Source: Oceanipulchritudo sp049975345
GTDB lineage: Bacteria > Verrucomicrobiota > Verrucomicrobiia > Opitutales > Oceanipulchritudinaceae
Length of the DNA: 34,955 bases
Direction: 5' to 3'
NCBI GenBank assembly: GCA_049975345.1
Contig: JBNGDP010000024.1
Span: forward strand, 1 to 34,955
Shown one piece after another: positions 7,236 to 16,395 of this stretch (positions are counted from its first letter, which is position 1; each line of letters starts with the position of its first letter). The notes below the pieces were generated by a model. The model worked only from the letters and a program-made list of their open reading frames with translations, was not told the DNA's origin and did not search any database. The position numbers and the translations under genes are program-made.

Positions 7236-8969
7236 ATGTCGCAATCGCCGAATCCTGGTTCGCGCCCCGTTTCCCGCCGGGCGGTTTTTCATCCCCGGGT
7301 GATGGATTTCATGAAGCCCGGAGGTGTGCCGCTCAACCCGCGCCAGGACCTGATGGCCGGGTTGACGGTCGCGCTGATCGCGCTCCCGCTGGCCCTCGCG
7401 CTCGGGGTGGCCAGTATTCCCATCGGTACGGAGACGCCCATGCCGGCGCCGGCCACCGGGGTCTTCACCGCCATCCTCGGCGGTTTCCTGGTTTCACTGC
7501 TCGGTGGCAGCCGCGTGCAGATCGGCGGGCCGACGGCTGCCTTCATCCCGATCGTCATCCTGATTATCATGAATCATGGATACATGGGGCTGCTCGTGGC
7601 GACCGTCATGGCTGGCGTGATCCTGGTCGTGATGGGGGTGGCCCGCATGGGCGTGCTGATCAAGTACATTCCCTGGCCGGTAACGAGCGGGTTCACCACC
7701 GGCATCGCGGTCGCCATCATGCTCGGCCAGATTCCGGACGCTCTCGGGCTCAGCGCGGAAACCGCGCGCCCGCGCGAATTCCTCGAGCGCATTGAATGGA
7801 TTGCCGCCCACATCGGCACGGCCAACCCGCTCTCCATGCTGCTCGCGGGGACCGCTATTGTCGTGATTCTTGCCTGGTCGCGCCTCAAGATCACCCGTGT
7901 TCCCGGATCGGTGGCCGCGCTGATCCTGACCACCCTGGCCGTGGCGGTCTTCGGGCTGGATGAACTCGGCGTGATGACCATTGCCGGCCGCTTCGGCGAA
8001 GGCGCGCTGGCCTTTGGCTGGCCGGTCCCAAGCCTGCCGCAGGTCGAGCTCGCGATGCTGCGCGATCTGATCGGCCCGGCCACGGCGATCGCGTTGCTCG
8101 GGGCCATCGAGTCGCTGCTTTCCGCAGTCGTCGCGGACGGCCTTTCCGGCGACCGCCACGACAGCAACACCGAACTGATCGCCCAGGGGATTTCGAATAT
8201 CCTCTGTCCGTTCTTCGGTGGGCTTCCGGTAACCGGCGCGGTCGCGCGCACCTCGGCCAACATCGCCTCCGGAGCCCGTTCCCCGCTGGCCGGTGTTACC
8301 GCCGCTTTCATCATCCTCGCGATCGCCCTCGCCGCCGGCCCGCTGGTCGGCAAGGTCCCGCTGGCCGGTGTGGCCGCCGTCCTGATCGGCGTGGGCCTGC
8401 GTATGGGCGACTGGCATGAGCTGCAACGCCTCCTCAGGATGCCGCACAGCGACGCCGTGGTGCTGGTCACCACGCTCGGGCTCACAGTCGCCTTCGACCT
8501 GGTGATCGCCGTCGAGGTCGGCATGGTACTGGCCGCCATCCTGTTCATCAAGCGCGTTTCCGAGACCACCGAGGTTGCCCGGGTGCATCCCAACGACGAG
8601 TTGATCCGCCCGGAGAACATCATCCTCGGCAGGCAGATCCCCGACGGTGCGGTCATTTACCGGATTTTCGGGCCCTTCCTGTTCGGGGCCGCCGAGAAAA
8701 TGGAGGATGCCCTCAGCCGGATCGACGCCCTGCCGCGCGTCCTCATCCTCGAGATGCACCTCGTCACCGCGATGGACCTTACCGGCATGAACGCCCTCGA
8801 GAGCGTCGTTGAACGCCTCCATCGTGCCGGCGGCCACGTCGTGATCAGCGGAATCCACCACCAGCCGCTGCAGATGCTCCGCAAGGCGGGCTTCATTCCG
8901 GTCATCGGGCGCGAAAACTTCTGCGCCACCCTTGAGGATTCCCTCAAGCGGGCGGAGGAATTGACCTGA
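7236..8969 (+). CDS. SulP-family anion transporter with STAS domain
   Basis: A 577-residue inner-membrane carrier of the SLC26/SulP family, which moves sulfate, bicarbonate or related anions. After a short cytoplasmic N terminus the sequence runs through roughly 12 or more hydrophobic segments. It starts with LMAGLTVALIALPLALALGVAS and continues with the hallmark VQIGGPTAAFIPIV and PWPVTSGFTTGIAVAI. The C terminus from about residue 470 is a STAS domain with the motif MDLTGMNAL and the IxGIxxQPLxMLRKAGF ending. There is no carbonic anhydrase or sulfate-assimilation gene beside it, so the substrate is open. The start has no Shine-Dalgarno; an internal ATG at 7302 (MDFMKPGG) is a possible alternative start. 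Confidence 0.93.
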   Translation: MSQSPNPGSRPVSRRAVFHPRVMDFMKPGGVPLNPRQDLMAGLTVALIALPLALALGVASIPIGTETPMPAPATGVFTAILGGFLVSLLGGSRVQIGGPTAAFIPIVILIIMNHGYMGLLVATVMAGVILVVMGVARMGVLIKYIPWPVTSGFTTGIAVAIMLGQIPDALGLSAETARPREFLERIEWIAAHIGTANPLSMLLAGTAIVVILAWSRLKITRVPGSVAALILTTLAVAVFGLDELGVMTIAGRFGEGALAFGWPVPSLPQVELAMLRDLIGPATAIALLGAIESLLSAVVADGLSGDRHDSNTELIAQGISNILCPFFGGLPVTGAVARTSANIASGARSPLAGVTAAFIILAIALAAGPLVGKVPLAGVAAVLIGVGLRMGDWHELQRLLRMPHSDAVVLVTTLGLTVAFDLVIAVEVGMVLAAILFIKRVSETTEVARVHPNDELIRPENIILGRQIPDGAVIYRIFGPFLFGAAEKMEDALSRIDALPRVLILEMHLVTAMDLTGMNALESVVERLHRAGGHVVISGIHHQPLQMLRKAGFIPVIGRENFCATLEDSLKRAEELT

Positions 8970-9063
8970 CCGCCCTTACAACTTCCCGTGCTTTCCGGTG
9001 AGGGCCGGGACGGCCCGTTCGCGGCCGGTGGCCTTTAGGTGCCCGAAACACACCTCCCGCCAA

Positions 9064-9144
9064 TGGATGACGGGGGATTCGCTCAGTTGCTTGCAGCGCT
9101 TGCCTGTCACGCAAGAGGCCGCGGGTTCAAGTCCCGTCCATCCG
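9064..9144 (+). pseudogene. Chimeric tRNA-Val/tRNA-Asp-like pseudogene
   Basis: Bases 9064-9130 match 6081-6147 (tRNA-Val and its flank) at 59 of 67 positions. However, the anticodon loop reads CTGTCAC (anticodon GTC, Asp), and the T arm and 3' end look like tRNA-Asp. The Val-type 5' acceptor GGGGGAT (9072-9078) cannot pair with the 3' strand CCATCCG (9138-9144). TGGATGA at 9064-9070 could pair with it at six of seven positions, but only with 10 nt before the D stem instead of two. The D stem has a C-C mismatch and the D-loop GG is GC. No CCA follows. A functional tRNA is unlikely; a gene-conversion or recombination scar is the best reading. Confidence 0.7.
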
Positions 9145-9145
9145 T

Positions 9146-9484
9146 CCATCCTTCGCCGACCGGACTGTTAGGGGTGATGTGTTTCCCCGATGTTAACGCT
9201 TTGTGACGATTGTTTCGGAACGGGCGGAATATTACGGTGTAGTGATAGTTCGGTTACGGAAAGGTTTTTCGGTTGATGCCGAGGGTCGGATCACCAATCG
9301 CTTTCCAACCAGTGATACGGCCTCTCAACCTTTCCAATCCACTTTCCAAGCCGGTCGGGCCCTCCCCTGGGGCGGTTTCTCTTCAAAAACTATCATTCAA
9401 CCGTATCACTACGGATAATTGTCCCGGGCGGGGGGTTCGCCGGCTCCTGGAAGCGGTTTTGACCGCCTTTCCGCAATCCTCGTG
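9146..9484. other. 339-bp leader region of the TonB-dependent receptor
   Basis: No convincing gene is seen; a 71-codon frame from 9203 lacks protein features. It contains a 9-bp inverted repeat, GTAGTGATA at 9239-9247 and TATCACTAC at 9404-9412, and a PhoB-like direct repeat at 9190-9207. No clear sigma-70 promoter could be assigned. A long leader is common before regulated outer-membrane receptors. Confidence 0.45.
9190..9207 (+). promoter_or_regulatory. PhoB/OmpR-type direct repeat upstream of the TonB-dependent receptor
   Basis: ATGTTAA and TTGTGAC lie exactly 11 bp apart (4-bp spacer CGCT). This is the geometry of PHO-box half-sites, whose core in E. coli is CTGTCA. The receptor ATG is 278 nt downstream. 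A single degenerate pair can occur by chance; the case rests on similar pairs before 17240 and 19108. Confidence 0.35.
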
Positions 9485-12400
9485 ATGAAAACAGCCAGAC
9501 TGCGGCTCCATCGTTGTTTGTTCATATTGCCGTTCCTTTTTCTTGGGCAGGCCGGTTTACCGGAAACCGGAGGATCCGTTGAGGCGGATCCCGGGGAAAC
9601 GGGCTCATTGGAAGTACAGGTGCTCGACGAGGCTACCGGGGAGCCGCTTGCCGGGGCCACCGTGGGCTTCGATTTTGATGTGCAGGGGCTCACGGGCGGG
9701 GACGGACGCCTGGTCCTCGATCCGGTGCCGGCCGGGGTCTACCGGGTCTCCATCTTCCTCAAGAACCACCACCCGGCGACGATCACCGAGGTGCTGGTTT
9801 CGCCCGGGGAGAGGCAATCCCTGGTGATTCCGCTGAAGGCGCGAGAGGTCGAGGAGGGGTTGAGCAGCGACATTTTCGAGATGGAGGAGTTCGTCATCAC
9901 GGCGACGGCCCTCAAGAATTCGGACTTCACCCTCCGGCAGATGCGGCTGCAGGCCAACTTTGCCCTGGACACGCTGAGTTTTGCCGACCTGGCCAAGTTC
10001 GCAGCCAGCGACGTGGCGGATGCCATCAAGCGGATACCGGGAGTCAATGTACAGGAGGGCAAATTCGCCGTCATCCGCGGACTGGATGACCGCTACACCA
10101 GCACGCTCCTCAACAATCTCGCCATTCCAAGCCCGGATCCGGACCGGCAAAGCCCGCAGCTGGACCTCTTTCCCTCGGAAGTGGTGGGCAGCCTCGTCGT
10201 CGCCAAGTCGTTCGCCCCCGAGCTGCCCGGAAATTCCGCCGGCGGGTCGATCAACATCGTGACGAGTGCCGCCCCGGAGAGCCTGGTGCTGAAAGTCGGT
10301 GCGGGGACCGGTTTCAATGAGAACGCAAGGGACCTGTTTTACATTCCCCGGCGCGGATCGGGGATTGGCAGCCTGTCGGGAAAAAACCAGCGGGAGCTGG
10401 AAATCGGGGCCACGGTTGGCACACCCTTTCGCCTGCTCGGGCGGAACGCTTATTTCCAGTTGGATGCCGGGAAGGAGATCGATTTCGAGACCGCTATCGG
10501 GACGGAGCTGACCATCAAGCCGCTCGCCTCCCGCACCGTTGTGGACCGCAGCACCTTTCCGCCCAAGCGGCTTCTCCTGTACGGTGACCTTGCCACGGGT
10601 ATCCCGACCAATGACCGGGGGCTTTTTGACCGCACGGTCAGCACGCGCGAGGAGCGGGCCAGCGGTTTCCTTTCCATGGGCGTTGACCTTGACGAGGACG
10701 GCCGTCACCGCCTTGGGGGCGTATTCTTCGGAACCGAGAATTCGGACGAGATCCTGGCCCTCAAGGAGAACGGGCGGTTCGTCGGCATCGATTATGAAAC
10801 GGTAACGAGGGAGGAGTATCCCCTGTTGGTGGCCGAGGTCTCGGGGGACGGGTCCGGCTATATTCCCAGCCTTGTTCTCAATCCCAACCTGGATCCATGG
10901 CAACAGGGCAATCCCGAAACACAATACTTCACCAGCTCCAGTTTCTTCCGCGACCGCGAATTCAAGGTCGGCCAGTTGTTTGGCGAACACCGGTGGGAGG
11001 GAAGGGGGGAATTCAAGGCCGACTGGGGCCTTGCCTATTCCAAAACCAGGCAGGAGGAGGAGGCGCAGCGCTTCACCTATTACTACCAGCCACCCGGCTC
11101 CCTTCCCGATTTCCCGGAGTTCGAGGACCTCTACCACATTCCAAATCCACAGGCTTTTCCCGGCATTTTTTTCTATTCCCGCAATTCCATCGATGAGAAC
11201 ATGCTCTCCGGGCGGGTGGATCTTTCCTACAAGCGGGAGCTTTCCGCGGAACGGGAGATGGAATTGAAGGGAAGCCTTTTCTATGAGGATGCGGAGCGCT
11301 CCATTGTTTCCTCCTTCGCCGATCGTTTCATCCGCCAGGGGGGGATTTTCACGGGAGACGACCCCTTCGCCCTCGAGCAGAGCGTTTTGAATGACAGTAG
11401 CGGATTCTTTCCGATCGAAGCCTTCACGGACACGACGAGGGAGATCATGGCCGTCGGCCTTGGCGGCAAATGGCCCATCGGCCGGCGCCTGGATCTGCTC
11501 GCGGGAGCCCGGTTGGAGAATATCCGGATGGAAACCTTCAACCAGCTGACCGGGGAGCTCGATTTCGCAGGCGTCCCGGCGACGTTTCCATCGAAGTTTT
11601 TCATGTTTGAAGTGGTGGACAGCATCGAGGACGGATTCGGCAACCTGGGAACCCTTTTCGAAAGCTATGAAACCGCCAACCCCGGCCTTCTCAATATCGA
11701 CGTGCCGCGCGACGAGAACGGGATCGTCAACCTAACCGCCGAACAGTACCAGGAACTGCTCAACGGGGTGGTCGATGAGTCCTTGTTCCTCCCTTCCGTT
11801 GGTCTGGTCTACCGGCCGGTGGACCGCATGCGGGTCATCCTCAACCACTCCGAGACCGTGGCCCGGCCCTCCTTCCGCGAACTCGGGTATTATGTTTCCG
11901 CGGTGCCCGGTTCCGAGGACCTGGTCGTCGGGAATCCCCAGTTGAAGACTTCCGATGTGTCCAGTACCGATTTCCGGATTGAGTACACCTACGGGGATTC
12001 CCTCGATCTTTTCGCCCTCAGTTTGTTCAGCAAGGATATCCGCAATCCCATCGAGAAGATCACCCTTTTCGACCGCCAGCTCCAACGCTCCTTCCAGACC
12101 TTCTTCAACAACCGTAATCCCGCCGATCTGGAGGGCCTCGAATTCGAGATCAAAAAGAATCTCGGTTTTCTGGGTTTGCGCTTCCTTGAATTTTTCACCC
12201 TCGGGGGCAATTTCACCTTGATCGACGCGACCGTGAACCGCCCGCAGGCGGAATTGGACCGGGCGCAGTATTATTTTGTCCAGCCCAATCCTCCGCCGGG
12301 CGTCACTCTTGTCGGTGAACCGCGCCGCCTGACCATGCCCGAAAGCCGCCCGCTCTTCAACCAACCGGAATGGATCGTCAATGGCGACCTGACCTTCGAG

Positions 12401-12718
12401 CATCCGGGCTGGGGCACCAGTGTCACCCTCTCGGCCTTTTCCATCAGCGAGGTTTTGGACAGCGCCGGTTCCAGTTCCGTTTTTCCCAACGGCCAGGTGT
12501 TCGATTTCACCCCGGACCGGTATATCGGTTCCTACACCCAGGTGGACCTGGTCCTTCAGCAGAAACTGGGGGCCTGGTCGGTGAAGTTCAGCGTCAAGAA
12601 TCTGACCGATTCGGAGCGGTCAACCTTTTATGATCCGGTCCTCATGGATCCCAAGGTTTTTGAAAAGAAATACCGGATCGGGCGGGATTACTCCCTGTCG
12701 GTTTCCGTCTCCTTCTGA
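9485..12718 (+). CDS. TonB-dependent outer-membrane receptor with N-terminal carboxypeptidase-regulatory-like domain
   Basis: A 1077-residue receptor importing an unidentified ligand across the outer membrane with TonB energy. The ATG at 9485 is preferred over an upstream in-frame TTG because it starts a clean signal peptide (MKTARLRLHRCLFILPFLFLGQA). Domains in order: a beta-sandwich of the carboxypeptidase-regulatory type (about 35-115: EVQVLDEATGEPLAGATV ... PAGVYRVSIF); a plug (about 150-270: ASDVADAIKRIPGVNVQ, FAVIRGLDDRYTSTLLN, AGGSINIVTSA); and a 22-strand-type barrel ending in YSLSVSVSF. Barrel signatures such as VARPSFRELGYY and VKNLTDSERSTFYDP are seen. The next gene encodes a secreted beta-helix-type protein, a frequent partner. 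The ligand cannot be read from the sequence. Confidence 0.93.
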   Translation: MKTARLRLHRCLFILPFLFLGQAGLPETGGSVEADPGETGSLEVQVLDEATGEPLAGATVGFDFDVQGLTGGDGRLVLDPVPAGVYRVSIFLKNHHPATITEVLVSPGERQSLVIPLKAREVEEGLSSDIFEMEEFVITATALKNSDFTLRQMRLQANFALDTLSFADLAKFAASDVADAIKRIPGVNVQEGKFAVIRGLDDRYTSTLLNNLAIPSPDPDRQSPQLDLFPSEVVGSLVVAKSFAPELPGNSAGGSINIVTSAAPESLVLKVGAGTGFNENARDLFYIPRRGSGIGSLSGKNQRELEIGATVGTPFRLLGRNAYFQLDAGKEIDFETAIGTELTIKPLASRTVVDRSTFPPKRLLLYGDLATGIPTNDRGLFDRTVSTREERASGFLSMGVDLDEDGRHRLGGVFFGTENSDEILALKENGRFVGIDYETVTREEYPLLVAEVSGDGSGYIPSLVLNPNLDPWQQGNPETQYFTSSSFFRDREFKVGQLFGEHRWEGRGEFKADWGLAYSKTRQEEEAQRFTYYYQPPGSLPDFPEFEDLYHIPNPQAFPGIFFYSRNSIDENMLSGRVDLSYKRELSAEREMELKGSLFYEDAERSIVSSFADRFIRQGGIFTGDDPFALEQSVLNDSSGFFPIEAFTDTTREIMAVGLGGKWPIGRRLDLLAGARLENIRMETFNQLTGELDFAGVPATFPSKFFMFEVVDSIEDGFGNLGTLFESYETANPGLLNIDVPRDENGIVNLTAEQYQELLNGVVDESLFLPSVGLVYRPVDRMRVILNHSETVARPSFRELGYYVSAVPGSEDLVVGNPQLKTSDVSSTDFRIEYTYGDSLDLFALSLFSKDIRNPIEKITLFDRQLQRSFQTFFNNRNPADLEGLEFEIKKNLGFLGLRFLEFFTLGGNFTLIDATVNRPQAELDRAQYYFVQPNPPPGVTLVGEPRRLTMPESRPLFNQPEWIVNGDLTFEHPGWGTSVTLSAFSISEVLDSAGSSSVFPNGQVFDFTPDRYIGSYTQVDLVLQQKLGAWSVKFSVKNLTDSERSTFYDPVLMDPKVFEKKYRIGRDYSLSVSVSF

Positions 12719-12863
12719 TCCCGGAAGATCTCTTTCCGATGATTCACATGAAAGTAACAACCACGCTATCGGATCGCAACAGACAGGGGTTACCTTGCAC
12801 ACATGTGACCGGACTTCATCCGTCACTCTCACCACACACTAATCATAACAACACGTTCAATCA

Positions 12864-14573
12864 ATGATCAAGAAATCCATCGCCACCATTGCCATCGCTG
12901 CGACCGCCGGTTTTGCTTTCGGGCAGACCCTGGTCAGCACCGATGTCACCTCTGACACCACCTGGTCCGGGGAAGTCGTTCTGACGAAGCCCATCTTCGT
13001 CAAGAGCGGTGCCACCCTGACCATAGATCCCGGAACCATCGTCCGCGGCCAGCCGCGCACCGGACCCGTTGTCAGCGGCTCCCAGGTGGGCACGCCCGGT
13101 GCCCTCATCGTCTCGCAGACCGGCCAGATCAAGGCCGATGGCACGAGCTCCAATCCGATCATCTTCACCACGGCCGCTGTCGACAATAATGGGGACAACA
13201 TTCCCGACGACGGGGACAGCGACGGTTTTCTCGACGCATGGCCCGGCTTCGTCAACGGCAACAGCGCCAACGGTGCGGAAACGCAGGCGAACGCCGCTTT
13301 CTATGACAACGACCCGGTCAACAGCCCCCTGGCTCCGCTGAACGCCGCCGGTAAGGCCAATGTTTCCCTGTGGGGAGGGGTCGTCATCCTCGGGAACGCC
13401 CCGACCAACCTCGGCAATGTGGCCGGTCTCGGCCTGGGCAAGGCCACGGTGGAAGGACTCACCATTCCCGGGTTCCCGGTTGCCGATTGCACCTACGGCG
13501 GCCTTGTCGCCCACGACAATTCCGGTTCCCTTACCTATGTTTCGATCCGCCACGCCGGTGACGAAATCGGTGAAGCCAACGAGCTCAACGGCCTCACCCT
13601 CGCCGGTGTCGGGGACGGAACGACCGTTGAAAACATCGAGATCTATTGCAACTTCGACGATGGAATCGAATGGTTCGGCGGCACGGTCAACGGCAAGAAC
13701 CTGGCCGTCTTCTTCGCGGGCGACGACCAGTTCGACCAGGACCAGGGCTACACCGGCGTGAACCAGTACCTGTTCACGATCATGAACTTCTTCAACGAGA
13801 ACGACGGGGGCTCCTTCGGTTCCGCCAGCGGCGACAAGGCCACCGAGTTCGATGGTGAGGACCTCGCCGAGTCCGGAAACAACGCCACGGTACGTGTCGA
13901 TTTCAGCAGCACAACATCCGACGACACGCCCTGGCCCTTCTGCCACGCGTACAACTTCAACCTGACGGTCCTGGGATCCTCCCCGATCGGCAACATCGGC
14001 AAGACCGAGGAGTTCACCCCGGCCAGCGTTGCCAGTGCCAATTCCGCCCTCCGCGTCCGCAACGGGCATGGCGGTGCCATCTGGAACGCCCTCGTGGTCA
14101 ATACCGGAACCGGAAAAGGGGTGGACGTGGTCAATGACAGTAGCGCCACCTGGACCTATGACCAGGCCACCATCGTGGCCAACGGCCTGTTTGAAATCGT
14201 CCAGTCCACCTTTGGCGACTGCGCGGCCCCGAGCACGACCGAATCGACCGGTGCGCTCGCCAACGGCGACCTCACCAACCCGGGCGGACTCAACAAGCTG
14301 TCCTCCGCGATCGAGCTGTTGCAGGAAGACACGACCTTCAACCCGGTCGGCGACGCGAACAACAAGCTCAGCGCCAGCCTGAAGGCGACCAATGGTCCCA
14401 TCAATCCGCGCCCGCCGACAGGTCTTGGCGGTCTCGACGCCGGTGGGGTGACCACCAAGTTCCCGGCCGGAGTTGAAAAGGTCACCTTCCGCGGCGCCTT
14501 CTCCTCCACCGCCACAACCCTCTGGACGACCGGGTGGACTGCCCTGAACAAGGGTGGCATCCTGGCCAACTGA
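12864..14573 (+). CDS. Secreted beta-helix-type protein, probable partner of the TonB-dependent receptor
   Basis: A 569-residue exported protein with a classic signal peptide (MIKKSIATIAIAATAGFAFG, then Gln). The pattern of short strands and turns (GATLTIDPGTIVRG, GQIKADGTSSNPIIFTTA, WGGVVILGNAPTN, GSLTYVSIRHAG, NGLTLAGVGDGTTVENIEIYCNFDDGIEWFGG) matches a widespread family of secreted right-handed beta-helix-like proteins often found beside TonB-dependent receptors. Around residues 105-130 an Asp-rich stretch (DNNGDNIPDDGDSDGFLD) resembles thrombospondin-type-3 calcium-binding loops. It lies 145 bp after the receptor on the same strand and may be co-transcribed. Function is unproven; capture of a ligand at the surface is a reasonable guess. 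A slightly longer antisense open frame covers the whole gene and is judged a codon-bias shadow. Confidence 0.85.
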   Translation: MIKKSIATIAIAATAGFAFGQTLVSTDVTSDTTWSGEVVLTKPIFVKSGATLTIDPGTIVRGQPRTGPVVSGSQVGTPGALIVSQTGQIKADGTSSNPIIFTTAAVDNNGDNIPDDGDSDGFLDAWPGFVNGNSANGAETQANAAFYDNDPVNSPLAPLNAAGKANVSLWGGVVILGNAPTNLGNVAGLGLGKATVEGLTIPGFPVADCTYGGLVAHDNSGSLTYVSIRHAGDEIGEANELNGLTLAGVGDGTTVENIEIYCNFDDGIEWFGGTVNGKNLAVFFAGDDQFDQDQGYTGVNQYLFTIMNFFNENDGGSFGSASGDKATEFDGEDLAESGNNATVRVDFSSTTSDDTPWPFCHAYNFNLTVLGSSPIGNIGKTEEFTPASVASANSALRVRNGHGGAIWNALVVNTGTGKGVDVVNDSSATWTYDQATIVANGLFEIVQSTFGDCAAPSTTESTGALANGDLTNPGGLNKLSSAIELLQEDTTFNPVGDANNKLSASLKATNGPINPRPPTGLGGLDAGGVTTKFPAGVEKVTFRGAFSSTATTLWTTGWTALNKGGILAN

Positions 14574-14614
14574 CCTCACTCAAACAACTGGTTCATTCCA
14601 ACTTGAAGACCAAA

Positions 14615-14639
14615 CCCCCGGCCCTGTCCGGGCCGGGGG
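14615..14639. other. GC stem-loop between the beta-helix and PEP-CTERM genes
   Basis: A perfect 10-bp stem (CCCCCGGCCC with GGGCCGGGGG) encloses a 5-nt loop. No T-run follows, and it ends 18 nt before the next ATG with a GAAGGA ribosome-binding site in between. It may be a weak terminator or a processing/attenuation hairpin that lowers expression of the downstream gene. Confidence 0.6.
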
Positions 14640-14657
14640 CCCGGTCGAAGGAAAAAC

Positions 14658-15449
14658 ATGAAAAAGAAAATTATTGCTCTCGCATCGGTATTGTGTGCGG
14701 CCGGGACGGCTTTTTCCCAGCCCACCCTGGTGGCGGCGTGGGACTTCTCCCAGTACGCCTTTGACGGTGTGACCTCCATCGATGGTGCCACATACGCCCC
14801 CTCGCTGGCGTCCAATTACTCGCAGTATGACCCGAACGAGCTTGGGGCGCAGTCGGGGCACGGCACGTTTTATTACGACGGCCAGTTTGGCTCCTCGGCC
14901 TTTGATCTGGCCAACGAAGCCCTGCCGACCTCCGGGGTCCTCTATGGTCTCTCCCTGAATGCCAATCCCAACGGATTGCTGACCACCATGGGTTCCCCCG
15001 GCGCCTTCAACGTCCTTTTGTTTGAAGGGCAGGCCTATGCCAATGACCTGTCCTTCACCATCACCACGGGTGGGAGCCTTGTCTTCGCCGTCAACAGCGG
15101 TGCCATTGGCGGGGCGAGCTTCAGCGACTGGCAACTTGACTTCACCGGGGTCAGCACCAGTGGTATCGTCAGCTACGACGTGGCTTTCTCCACGGACGGA
15201 ACGAGTTACAACACCATCGCCTCGGCCCAGACCCTCACGACGACGGAGGCCCTGCAGACCTTCGTGGTCGCCGGAAATCCCTCCACGACCGGGGGGTATT
15301 TCAAGCTGGACTTCGCCGGCGTCACCGGGGGTTCCGTTCAGCCGGTCATCGACAATGTGTCGATCGTTGCCGTACCCGAACCTTCCACCTACGCGCTTCT
15401 GGCCGGTTTTCTTGCCCTTGGCATGATCATCTGCCGCAGGCTCGCCTGA
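14658..15449 (+). CDS. PEP-CTERM-anchored exported protein, WDFSQY family (paralogue 1)
   Basis: A 263-residue protein: signal peptide (MKKKIIALASVLCAAGTAFS), a domain starting VAAWDFSQY, and a C-terminal sorting signal VPEPSTYALLAGFLAL...CRRLA. That is PEP motif, membrane segment and basic tail, recognised in other bacteria by an exosortase. The central part (ASNYSQYDPNELGAQS, GTFYYDG, YFKLDFAGV...IDNVSIVAV) is all-beta in appearance, like lectin or jelly-roll modules. The same N-terminal domain recurs in the proteins at 17240 and 19108, which lack the PEP-CTERM tail. GAAGGA precedes the start at good spacing, unusual in this window. Processing by an exosortase elsewhere in the genome and surface or matrix location are inferred; the ligand is unknown. 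Confidence 0.88.
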   Translation: MKKKIIALASVLCAAGTAFSQPTLVAAWDFSQYAFDGVTSIDGATYAPSLASNYSQYDPNELGAQSGHGTFYYDGQFGSSAFDLANEALPTSGVLYGLSLNANPNGLLTTMGSPGAFNVLLFEGQAYANDLSFTITTGGSLVFAVNSGAIGGASFSDWQLDFTGVSTSGIVSYDVAFSTDGTSYNTIASAQTLTTTEALQTFVVAGNPSTTGGYFKLDFAGVTGGSVQPVIDNVSIVAVPEPSTYALLAGFLALGMIICRRLA

Positions 15450-15479
15450 TGAAAAAGGGTTCCCGATCCCTTTGATCCC

Positions 15480-15516
15480 GGGGGCCGCCGCTTAAACAGC
15501 GGCGGCTCCCTTCTTT
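15480..15516 (+). terminator. Rho-independent terminator after the PEP-CTERM gene
   Basis: A 9-bp perfect stem GCCGCCGCT/AGCGGCGGC with loop TAAAC is extended by a G-U and three G-C pairs, then followed by TTCTTT. It begins 30 nt after the stop codon. Confidence 0.85.
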
Positions 15517-15542
15517 CCATCCTCTTCATTCCATCCTCTTCA
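15515..15542. repeat. 14-bp direct tandem duplication
   Basis: TTCCATCCTCTTCA occurs twice, end to end, between the terminator T-run and the next gene. It is a small stutter repeat without an inverted partner. Confidence 0.9.
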
Positions 15543-15558
15543 TAGCTGCCAACCGCCC

Positions 15559-16395
15559 ATGACCGGTCCGAGGAACATTGTTATCCCCCTTCTGTTTGCA
15601 TCTTTCGCCCAGCTTGTGTTTTCCAATCCCGCGGTTTGCCGGAACGTTCCCGCATTGACACCTGAGAGCGCGTACGAACATTCCGAGTACTGGCCCTTTT
15701 ACGTCTCCCTTGTCGAATCCATCGATAGCAATGGGATGAACCTGAAGGCGGGGGCACGGGGGGTCCTTATCCGGATGACGGGCCCGGACGGGGCTCTTGT
15801 GGATTTCGGGCGGCACGGCCTGGCCACACTGCCGGTCGGAAAAACGGATCTCCTCGACCGGGCACAGTCCATACGGGAAGGACTGGAAACGAAGGAGTTT
15901 CCCAACTTTGTCTACCATCTCGGACCTCGTTTGATTGTTCCGACGGAAGGCCGGCCGGGCTTCCATGATCTTTCCAGGCTGACCGCCCGCCGATACTTCC
16001 TCACCGTTTACACCAGCGCGGAACGGCACCTCATGGAATCCATCGCCACCGTTTTGGATCGGTTGAAGGAGCCGCTGGAAACGGGAAACGTTTTCATCCT
16101 GTTCATGCCTGTGGGAGAGAAGGATGATTTCGTTTTTTCCCGCAGCCTTCTGGATCACGGCCTCGAACACCCTTTCGTGTACAGCCATCTGGCGGAAATC
16201 TACACAGACAGCCTCCACCATGATGTCAGTGAGCTTCCGCTCCTCGTCCTCAATGATGCGGACGGAAAGATCATCCTGAAAGAGGCCTCCATCGATGCCT
16301 CCGGCCTGGACCGGCTTCAGAGGGCTTTGCTGGAACTGAAGGCGACTCCCGTAGAGTCGGCCGGTCCTGTCACGGATGGGGATCCGGTTCCGTGA
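15559..16395 (+). CDS. Exported protein of unknown function, possibly thioredoxin-like without a CXXC
   Basis: This 278-residue protein was not recognised. A signal peptide (MTGPRNIVIPLLFASFAQLVFS) indicates export. The C-terminal half has alternating strands and helices that suggest a thioredoxin-like fold: RYFLTVYTSAERHLMESI, NVFILFMPVGEKDDFVF, and LPLLVLNDADGKIILKEASI before a terminal helix. No CXXC redox pair is present, so a redox role is not supported. It sits between two WDFSQY genes, and its 3' end overlaps the convergent gene by 26 bp. The start has no Shine-Dalgarno but is the only ATG giving a signal peptide. Confidence 0.7.
   Translation: MTGPRNIVIPLLFASFAQLVFSNPAVCRNVPALTPESAYEHSEYWPFYVSLVESIDSNGMNLKAGARGVLIRMTGPDGALVDFGRHGLATLPVGKTDLLDRAQSIREGLETKEFPNFVYHLGPRLIVPTEGRPGFHDLSRLTARRYFLTVYTSAERHLMESIATVLDRLKEPLETGNVFILFMPVGEKDDFVFSRSLLDHGLEHPFVYSHLAEIYTDSLHHDVSELPLLVLNDADGKIILKEASIDASGLDRLQRALLELKATPVESAGPVTDGDPVP

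Noticed and set aside
7494..8861. 455-codon frame antisense to the sulP gene
   Set aside because: Composition is dominated by Asp, Gly and His, typical of a reverse-strand shadow of a GC-rich membrane protein; the SulP motifs on the plus strand are unambiguous.
6081..9144. Integrated genomic island with att sites in a tRNA gene
   Set aside because: No integrase or excisionase, and the similarity covers the 5' and central part of the tRNA rather than the 3' end normally used as att. Kept only as a recombination scar.
12861..14579. 572-codon open frame antisense to the whole beta-helix gene
   Set aside because: The sense frame has a signal peptide, secreted-protein motifs and family blocks. 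The antisense product has no recognisable fold and is explained by high GC and codon bias.
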